64,000 nt of DNA. It comes from Phymatolithon calcareum (lineage: Eukaryota; Rhodophyta; Florideophyceae; Hapalidiales). This document shows positions 56,345 to 64,000 of this stretch, piece after piece. Numbering within the stretch: position 1 is the first letter of the stretch; each line of letters opens with the position of its first letter. The stretch is taken from the NCBI GenBank assembly GCA_977006965.1, contig OZ345358.1, positions 2,480,001 to 2,544,000 of the forward strand. Direction: 5' to 3'. Below the pieces are notes generated by a model, which had not been told where the DNA came from, did no database searches, and saw only the letters and a list, made by a program, of their open reading frames with translations. The translations under genes and the position numbers were made by a program.

Positions 56345-57754
56345 TGCAATCAGAAAAAAAAGAAGACGTCGAACACTCCGAGGCAGAATACAAGTCGACG
56401 CAGAAAGAAGCTGATAATTATGTTGCAGATTCTAAACTCAAGGCTCATGATAAAATTATTGCACCGTCGCTGGAGAAATTCGGCATGGTTGCAAAACGAA
56501 ATTGAGATTAACTGTACACCTGCAAGGATTGACCACCACAGGACCGAATGTACTTGCCGAGTACGAGAAGCGCCGACGTAAAATTGCGCATCTGGAAATA
56601 TTGATTGCGGGTGACGCGGCTGGACATGAGGAAAGGCGACTGGCGAACGAATTGAAGAAGAAGAAGGAATTCATGGACTGGCTCAAGCAGGGGGTGCACC
56701 ATATTTTGCAGTCCAAGTTTTCCGAATTGTATCAAACACTTTGCTGCTCCGGTGACCTTGAAGTCTCAAACTGGAAGAGTGATTCCTTGGATGATCTTGA
56801 ATTGCAAGTCTTAGTGAGTTATGGTGAGGGCGCGGCGTTGCGAAGCATCAGCGTTAGCTCCAACACTGGTGAGAAGACATGCTGTACTATGCTGAGCATC
56901 GTGGAACCACCGCGTTTGCTCTGGGAGGAATTGAATCGTGTCTCGAACGGCAGCCAGAGAAGGAGTGCTTCCCAAATTACGTAGCAAAAATAACGCCCTG
57001 CCGCAATCTAAGTAGAAGATAATTCAGCAATAAAGCACTGCCTTGCGTGCCCCATTGGGGAGAAAGCAGTTGATATACATACTATGCTGATTTGCTTTTC
57101 GCTTCTCCACGAAAATCTACCTTTCTTCTTCTTCTCCACGGCAAACAGATGCGTCGGTAACTTTTGAGTAAAAATCTACCTATCTTCTTCTTCTCTGCGA
57201 CGAAACACGACTGCCATTTGTAACGGTGGACAAAGTGAACCTGGGTCTCGACCCTTTCAACGATATGAAGATTATGACCATAATTTTTCAATTGAAGTTT
57301 ATTTTTAAATAGTCTCGCAGTCTTACGAATGCAACCTTCAAGTGTGTAGACCGTTGGAACCTACCGCTTGTAAGAGGCGGTGGGCAAAGGTTGGATCCTC
57401 GGCCGTCCTGCCTCATAAGTTGTGTTTTTGTGGGGTTCGCTGCCTGCGTCCCCGCTGCTAGGCGTCGTGTCCAGAGAGACTTCTACTTGACGTCTCTTGT
57501 CTTGATGTCAAAGCAGACCTTCTTCGTTTTCCATGCCCTCGATGATGGTCTTGCTAAAAAGCAAAAACTCAATTACGACCATCATGTTCGAAGACGCGGA
57601 GCGAGGGGCGGCACCGAAGAGCTTCGTGGTCATGCAGAAATTGCTACCTGATTTGCCATTCCAAGATACCCATGATATATTTAATGGATCAATTTTTAAG
57701 GGTGATCTGTCAACTCCGTTCCCATGCTACTTTTTTGTTAGCACAAGATCGTAA
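56345..57754 (+). pseudogene. SMC5 C-terminal remnant, copy 2
   Basis: Copy of 16428-17838. The leading coiled-coil frame is open from an ATG at 56345 because of one extra A. The main segment 56502-56984 carries GPNVLAEYEKRRRKI, CCSGDLEV, LELQVLVSYGEG and TGEKTCCTML, but no Walker B acid pair. The final segment (57533-57754) is unbroken here and reads SFVVMQKLLPDLPFQDTHD, like the SMC5 C-terminal TPKLLPDL stretch. Frame changes between parts indicate a pseudogene, unless several introns are present. Confidence 0.6.
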
Positions 57755-58311
57755 ATCTTAATAGATACAACCAACAAATTACTTGTCCCGGACGCCGATT
57801 GCCTTCGTGGAGCACTAGAAATCGAAATCGAATAGAAGACCAAACAAGGAACCTATGGTGGTACCATGATGAGCAATTTAGCACATGTACATTGAAATTT
57901 GTACTTCCACGTCTCCCCGACGAGATGTCAGCCATGTCACGCTGACAGTTGCCCAACACAAGCGACAATTTGTCTACTGTAGTCCAGAAATCAGTACTTT
58001 CATCGCCCTTATCAAATTGAGGTTCTTCAAAGAAAACTCGAGACAACAGCGACTTTTCAATTGTGGATGCCTTCATGTCATGGAGAGGTGACGAACGAAT
58101 GTTTTGATCGGACTGAGAATGAGACGTTCAGATCCGTTGAGTGGAAAAATTGCAGCAGGAGTGGACCTACAGAGGAAAGTTAGTACAGTCTGCACTACGA
58201 GTATAGGATGACATAACTGACATAGCTGCCAACTCGTTTGCTTGCCGTGTGAACTCGATACAAGTCGCGTGACAGTGACTCGAAATACCTAGCTAACGAG
58301 CTTTGCACCTT

Positions 58312-58319
58312 TATAAAAG
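58312..58319 (+). promoter_or_regulatory. TATA box of C2H2 gene copy 2
   Basis: TATAAAAG ending 58 bp before the ATG at 58377, as at copy 1. Confidence 0.7.
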
Positions 58320-58376
58320 CCGGAATTGGTAGCGAGCACACCAGCACCACAGCTCATACTAGTGACGCCGAGCGAG

Positions 58377-59006
58377 ATGCCGGAACAAGGCAGCAGAGCG
58401 GCAATAAGTTTTCTGCTCAATGAAGGAGAAGAAAAAAGGAATGTCGAGAATTCCTACTGGGAAACCGTGCTGGGACGAAAAACATGTACCATTTGTAACA
58501 GCGAGTTCGATCAGTTATTGAATTTGAACAAGCATGTGAAGCTTGTCCACCAGCAACTAAGGCCATGGCCCTGCAGGCAACCTGGATGTGGAAAACAGTT
58601 CGATCAGTTATCAAATTTGAACAGGCATGTCAAGCGCGTCCACCAGAAACTAAGGCCATGGCCCTGCAGACAACCTGGATGCGGACAACTGTTTGCCCAT
58701 AGGTGTGAAGTTCGGAAGCATTGTGACGCTGTACACGACGGGAAGAAGCCTTTCCCCTGTGTTGTTTGTGGAAAGAACTTTGCCGACACGAGTAATTTAA
58801 AAAAACATCTCCGACTGGTTCATCGCAAAGAGAGAAACCACGGATGTTCCATGTGCCAAAAACGATTTGGTGAGCGCCGGTCGCTCAGGGACCACGTTGA
58901 CTCGGTTCATCTAAAGCTAAAGCCGCATATTTGCAAATATGCGGGGTGCAAAGCGAAATTTGGGCAAAAGTCTCACTTGTCCACACATATCAAAAAGAAG
59001 CATTGA
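58377..59006 (+). CDS. C2H2 zinc-finger protein, six fingers
   Basis: 209 aa. Same as copy 1 at 18463 but 31 residues longer: a 93-bp internal duplication creates an extra finger with a CRQPGCGKQFDQLSNLN core between the first and the HRCEVRKH finger. The new finger combines a second-finger Cys loop with first-finger helix residues. Adding a finger should change the length and register of the bound nucleic-acid site (inference). Confidence 0.85.
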   Translation: MPEQGSRAAISFLLNEGEEKRNVENSYWETVLGRKTCTICNSEFDQLLNLNKHVKLVHQQLRPWPCRQPGCGKQFDQLSNLNRHVKRVHQKLRPWPCRQPGCGQLFAHRCEVRKHCDAVHDGKKPFPCVVCGKNFADTSNLKKHLRLVHRKERNHGCSMCQKRFGERRSLRDHVDSVHLKLKPHICKYAGCKAKFGQKSHLSTHIKKKH

Positions 59007-59036
59007 CATAGAGTAACCTATTGCATGCCCGACTTC

Positions 59037-59042
59037 AATAAA
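59037..59042 (+). terminator. Polyadenylation-type signal after C2H2 gene copy 2
   Basis: AATAAA 31 bp after the stop, the same place as at copy 1. Confidence 0.5.
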
Positions 59043-59170
59043 TGATCATTTTATCAATACCGCGTAGGAAGATTGTGAAATCTGAGCTCTGAGTTTTGCC
59101 CACAATGCCGTCGCTAAAAACGAGCTTCCTTTGTGCTCTGGCTGGGCATCAAAATTTGAAGCTTTGATTC

Positions 59171-60837
59171 TAAAGCACTTTCTGCCTGCCATTTTTTCAA
59201 CTTGCGCCGGAACGATCGTTTTCGGCTAAGAACACCATCAACCACATTTTCATTTCTCTCATCACGATTCCGAATAGCGTCAGCAAGCGGTTTTGAAACG
59301 TCATCAAAAAAGTGATCTGTCCTTCCATGTTCCCCCGCCCTCGCAGTTCTCCCAATACGATGCAAATGTCCAACCACATTGCCGGCAAATTCATACTCAA
59401 CAACCCTAGTGACCAATCCAAGATCCAGTCCGCGCGATGCAAGAACGGTACAAAACAGAAGTCTTGTCTCACCGCTCCCAAATTTTCGCAATGCTTCCGC
59501 ACGCACTTTCGGCAAAATCTTCTTATGCAACATCAAAACGCCCCCGAATTTCTCCTGCAGAAACTGCTCTCCCAACTCGTCCTCCACCGCCTGCTTCACA
59601 CGCTCTACATTCCCAGCAGCTCCAGCAAACACCATCACCTTTTCCGCGGGGCCTGCACTGTCGCGAAGTACCTCGCACAATCCTGCAACCCGCTACGCTT
59701 CGCTCTTCACATAGCGCCACGTCGACGAAAGCCGTGCTGAACGGCGGTGTATATCCTCCGTGTGCACCTCTTGCACCCCGGGATACCGTCGTCGCATCCA
59801 GGTGATGATGGATTTCACACGCTCGCCGGTCCAATGCGGGAACGTAGCGCCTACAAAAATGAGACGGTTTCGATTACGTTCTCGTTCTGCGCTGTTTCGA
59901 CGCGTCGCAAACGGCTTCATGCTCGGCTGTGCGAGCACTTCCTCCACCTCGGCCAAGAAGGAGCCGGACAGGAGCATGTCGGCTTCGTCGACGACAATGT
60001 ACTTGTCGTTCTTGTCTGGACGTGAACTGAAGTTCGTGTAATTCAGCAATGTTGCAGGCGTCGCGATGAATATGCGCACCGACACTAAGTCGCTCACGTC
60101 GGGTAGAAGGCCACCGGACAGTATGAGCGCGCGCGGTGGGTTCGGGATGTATTCCGTAGCACTTGTGCACATAGCTCGCGCGACGGCATGAGTAGTACTG
60201 CCTTCACGCCGGTGTCCGGGTTTTGTCGGAGAGCCTCGACGAAGGGGAGAAGGTAGGTCAGGGTTTTGCCGCTGCCTGTTTCGGCACCTATTAGAAGCAC
60301 GTCGTCGTCGTCGTTCTCCGGAGGTGGCGGCGGCACGAATTCGGGGGTGTCCATCGGAGCATCAAAAGGGTATGATGTATCTTGTGTGTGTTGAGCTCCA
60401 GTTTGTATTCCGTTTTGAAAGCATTGTTCATGTCTCTCCTCTGTATTGCGAAGGGCCTGGTAATACTTCATTTGTATTTGCAATCCATTCAGTAATCTCG
60501 GAATAGCTGCAGCTTGCACGCGGGTTGGTCGCGTTATGCCGGCTTGGTTCAAAGTTTGGCATAGTTCCGCGGATATTCCGAGAGGGACGAAGGTGGCGTT
60601 TGGGTCGAACATGGATGATGCATCTTGATTTGATGGAGATTGCGTTGGAATTGCAGTTTTCGAGGTATTCACATTCGGATGCAATGTACTCGTTGCCGTC
60701 GCTCTCGCGCAGGAACACGCAATTAAAATGGGCCGTGCGCGGAAAATGGGAAGAGGTGGGGCGCTCCGGTAAGGAGTCACTCAAAAGCGTGCCAGGGATC
60801 CGACGAAGCCCAACCTACGAAGCGCATTCTTATCCAT
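59171..60837 (-). pseudogene. DEAD-box helicase pseudogene, copy 4 (inverted)
   Basis: Faces copy 3 across the C2H2 gene. Broken in four ways: an in-frame TGA replaces an Arg codon near the start (60781-60783); a small deletion shifts the frame near 60152, after the PSREL motif; a TAG lies at 59693-59695; and the last 15 codons and 3' flank are missing, cut at 59170. It shares the TSYPFD insertion and several substitutions with copy 3. Confidence 0.92.
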
Positions 60838-62057
60838 TGTATGTTCACGCAATCACATGCAGAGCATCATGATGTGCTCTTTGCTGTCTGAGACGATGTA
60901 AACATGGGTTGCTGGGTTAACTCGCGATGACAGGAGATTTCATGGGTCGTCTGGATCCGCCGTAAATTTACTGTTCTTGGCAAAAAGCTCTTTTTTCATT
61001 ATTAATCAAATATGTGCAACACGTGTGTGATGCCTCATATTTGCTACCTGCCTCGGCGCTTCTACCTCTGGACTAATGACGAGCACATTGCTCGCATCGA
61101 ACTGCATGCCACGACCTCCGACAAACGTGCACGTTTGAATTGCAGAAAGAAGACTTCTTCAGCATTCCGCTGCTGATCATGCGTCACCAATAGCACTTAA
61201 GGAAAACACAACAAATTTATTTGCTTTTCCAAGCCAGCAAATGCAACTTAATTCATCATGTCGGAGCTGTATCCGCTTTCCTTGTCTGTTTCTGGAAGCA
61301 GGAGGTCAAGTAACTCTGGAGCGCAGTGACATTCAAATGTTAGGCAATGCAGACAAATAGTCCGGTCTTTGCCGTCAACACAATGAGAACAATCTCCTGT
61401 GGTTTGCAAATGCGACGCGAATCAAAGTGCCTCACTATCAGTGCTTTGACGGCAGATCTGTAAGTTGCACGGTGATCGTCACTCTGGAACTTGGTCAATT
61501 TTTTCGGTCATCCGGTCACAAGTCGTAGCAGAGAGCAAGCGGGGCGTACGGTTCAGCATGACGCTTTCTGGAGATGTGCTCGATGACAACGACAAACGGT
61601 GTGACTCAAGGCAATCGATACTCTCGAGAAAATTATTTGATCGGCGACTTCCAAAGCGCGGCAGATTCCCGTGCGATTAGATTTGTCGGATGTGCATCTC
61701 GTGGGTGCTGGAGGGCGAAGCACGTGGCGGGAATTCCAGCTGCAAAAGGCGTAACGGGGTTTTTCCTGGAATACGGAAGCCCTGTTATGAAGAACTCACA
61801 ATAAATCGTTGCAATCAAGCTGGACCTTATCGAAATACTGAAGAATGCAGAATTGTGAGAATCATTCAAGCTCACTTGTCTTAATCTCTGACACTACTAT
61901 GGCGACACGATGAACTCTTCGTGCGTACAAGAAAGCGCCTCCATGCGTGAGATGATTGCGTTTGTGTTGAATTTCGTTGAGGAAACATACTTTACGTCTT
62001 GCAGGAGCTTCGAAGCATTGCAAACAATTTTGACGAGTAATTTCGATCAGCATAGCC

Positions 62058-62087
62058 CCTACTCATGAACCCGGTTCTATTCAGCCA
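62058..62087. repeat. Half of the 63-bp palindrome
   Basis: One arm with one base change (CCGGTTC for CCGTTTC). The second arm and the adjoining GCATGATGCT are gone, so the deletion removed one side of the hairpin. Confidence 0.85.
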
Positions 62088-62666
62088 AATTGTCACCAAA
62101 AGCCCCTGATTTGCTTTGCTTTTCACTTGCAGATGCATGTGGGTATTTGCATTTCTTGCGAGCTGTACTGCACAATAAGGGTGGTCAGGTGTGGGCGGTC
62201 GGTCACCGATATCATATTACTTTTAATAGCGGGGCCTAAATCAGGCGCATGTTGCGTTGGCACGGCTACGGAAGAGCCTTCGCCTTGATTTGAGAAACCC
62301 TTTTTGCAAAGGCTTCGATGCCGCGGCCATAGTCCCGCATCCGGACGTTCTCGCGGAGTCGTCGACAGCATATTCTCATGAATTTGAGTGACATGGGTTG
62401 CAGCGAAGGGAGGTTACCATACAGTATAGTTCAACGAATCAGAATTCCACACATCAGAATTGCTCATTGATCACAATTGCGAGATACTGTATAAATACAG
62501 CACGGTTCATGGAGCACAGATCGTTTCAAAGAAATTTTAAAAATACTCCATAATTCACAAATCGACATGCTACCCAGGGATACTGTACTGCACATAGTTG
62601 TACAGTAGTGCCCTCGAGCAATGCATTGCAGCGATGCGAATGTGTAGAACAACAAAACGTCAGAGG

Positions 62667-62974
62667 ATGGATGGATGGATTTCTGTTTTATTGAAGCTCC
62701 CTTAGTCAATTATCATTGCACCTGAGAGACTTTTCGTTGCGCTACAATCCTTCGCTTACGTTTTCATTTTGATTTCGGACATTTTCTTTGGACGGTATCA
62801 ACTGCCATTTCCAGCATCTCTTTTTGAATATCGGAAAGTCGTTGCTTGGGCATTAAGTTTGAGATAACTGTGAGAGCTTCATCGAGTTCGCAATCTTCGT
62901 TTCTTGATTGTTCTTGCCAAGGATATGGGAAGCGGTGAAATAACCAGTGCGCGCAAAGAAGCCTGTGCTTCGCT
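62667..62974 (-). mobile_element. Non-LTR retroelement insertion (family A), 308 bp
   Basis: Flanked by the 14-bp duplication CAAAACGTCAGAGG (62653-62666, 62975-62988). On the minus strand it starts abruptly inside a frame (62973-62764, 69 codons to TGA) containing RLLCAHWLFHRFPYPW and MPKQRLSDIQKEM. Then come a short untranslated part, AATAAA and an ATCC tetranucleotide tail. This is a classic 5'-truncated retroposition. The same sequence, older and broken, sits inside every array unit (for example 4747-5058). The encoded protein is not identified. Confidence 0.8.
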
Positions 62975-63380
62975 CAAAACGTCAGAGGTGTAACACACAG
63001 CACGTTGAGAAAGAATTATTTTGTAACCATTTTTTAAATTTTCGGTCAAGTCCACACTTTGCCACTAAACAACAAAATACGAAATACATTAGACGGTCGT
63101 GCCAAAGGTACTCTAACCAGCAACACGATTGCAATGCAGGCAACGTTCGAATCTTCCCGCGCGCCTCTATATCCCCATCTCACCCGCCAAACTTCCGCCA
63201 TCCGCTTCGTTGTCCCTTCAGTCGCCAGAAAGCAATCCTTCTAAATATCGACCAAGCTGCTCCACCCTCGCCATGCATGTGCCTGACAACGCACAATTCA
63301 AGTTTCCTCTGTCTCAGATCGACAACAACTGAAGTCCTCTCTGCAATCCATTCCATTCCCCTATTGTAATTGTAATTGTT

Positions 63381-63710
63381 ACTCCAGAAATCGTACATAT
63401 GGAATAATCCAGGTGATGGCTAGTTCAGATGTAGCTACGCGTCCTGATTGGTGTACTGCAGAAATCAGATGTTGCTACTGGACCTGATCGGTGTACTCCA
63501 GAAATAGTAAATATGGAAATAATACAGCTGGTCGCCAGTTCAGATGAAGTTACTCGTCTTGATTGGTCCACTCCAGAAATCGTAAGTATGGAAGTAATCC
63601 AGGTGGTGGACAGTTCAGATGTAGCTACGGGACCTGATTGGTGTACTCCAGAAATCGTAAATATGGAAGAAATCCAGGTGGTGGTTAGTTCAGAGGTAGT
63701 CGGGGGGGAT
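63381..63710 (+). repeat. 75-bp tandem repeat, about 4 copies
   Basis: ACTCCAGAAAT recurs at 63381, 63495, 63570 and 63645, with a damaged copy at 63455. The 75-bp period is 25 codons, and from 63513 to 63719 the plus strand reads TPEIVxMExIQVV and SSDVATGPDW in each repeat. It is probably the repeated part of a coding sequence; earlier copies are frameshifted. Confidence 0.7.
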
Positions 63711-63792
63711 ATATGTTGATTTATTTTAAAAGCTCCCAAAGCCCCAATTTGAGTAACAGGGCAGCTTCTCGCTGTTTTCGATACTCATCTCT

Positions 63793-64000
63793 CTACTCTC
63801 CTTCTAATATCTCCTTAATTCGAATTTCACTCCCTGTGAGGGCCCGAGTAAGTCTTTTGCATTCATATTCCGTTTCTTGGTCCATCTTCATAGACCGTAG
63901 TATACGTTGAAACACGATAAGCTCCACCACAGCACCAGTCCTAAAGTATTTCGCCAGAACGGATTTTCTCCACAAATGAACTCTCTTGAAAATGACTCTC
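63793..64000 (-). CDS. Unidentified gene, C-terminal part, open at window edge
   Basis: Minus-strand frame open from the window end to TAG at 63793. Basic and Leu/Ile rich, with TGAVVELIVFQRILRSMK and an acidic end (EIRIKEILEGE). No motif recognised. It lies outside the array. Confidence 0.3.
   Translation of the reverse strand, partial: RVIFKRVHLWRKSVLAKYFRTGAVVELIVFQRILRSMKMDQETEYECKRLTRALTGSEIRIKEILEGE

Larger units (their letters stand above)
60838..63365 (-). repeat. Inverted partial array unit right of IR-2
   Basis: Minus-strand unit of the normal type, running from the helicase pseudogene to the 3' flank of a SOD-like gene and stopping before the gene body. It contains an intact Cys/His-rich frame (61248-61421), half of the 63-bp palindrome, and a family A retroelement insertion. 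No SOD-like coding sequence remains. Confidence 0.9.

Overview
The window looks like nuclear DNA of a microbial eukaryote. Genes are mostly intronless and preceded by TATA boxes rather than ribosome binding sites. Polyadenylation-type AATAAA signals are present, as are hAT DNA transposons with 8-bp target duplications and 5'-truncated non-LTR retroelements. The dominant gene resembles fungal/oomycete-type extracellular Cu-only superoxide dismutases, so a fungus (possibly early-diverging) or another microbial eukaryote is the best guess. The species cannot be named from sequence alone.

Almost the whole window is one repeat array. A unit of about 5.5 kb occurs head-to-tail, head-to-head and tail-to-tail, in whole or part: 1-5522, 5523-11549, 11550-14630 (+); 20985-29317 (-); 29318-34446, 34447-39947, 39948-46303, 46304-49691, 49692-54530 (+); 60838-63365 (-). 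Each full unit carries a secreted SOD-like gene (263 aa), a 63-bp near-perfect palindrome, a short Cys/His-rich reading frame, a one-helix membrane micro-ORF, an old retroelement 3' end and a degrading 168-codon ORF. There are eight intact SOD-like genes and two truncated ones.

Twice the array runs into a non-repeat cassette: DEAD-box helicase, SMC5 C-terminal remnant, C2H2 zinc-finger gene, then a second helicase in reverse followed by inverted array units. In the first cassette (about 7.9-27.7 kb) the arms are 8.5-kb inverted repeats differing at only a few positions where I compared them. In the second (about 54.5-63.4 kb) the right arm is older: its helicase is a pseudogene and its repeat unit is interrupted by a retroelement. 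Helicases within a pair share diagnostic changes, which suggests arm-to-arm gene conversion.

Mobile elements: one 1225-bp hAT element with a transposase N-terminal remnant, a 734-bp non-autonomous hAT element present in two neighbouring units through later duplication, and three kinds of short retroelement insertion. Several independent palindromes with 1-2 nt centres mark places where DNA folded back on itself. The last 650 bp leave the array and hold a 75-bp tandem repeat and the end of an unidentified gene open at the window edge.
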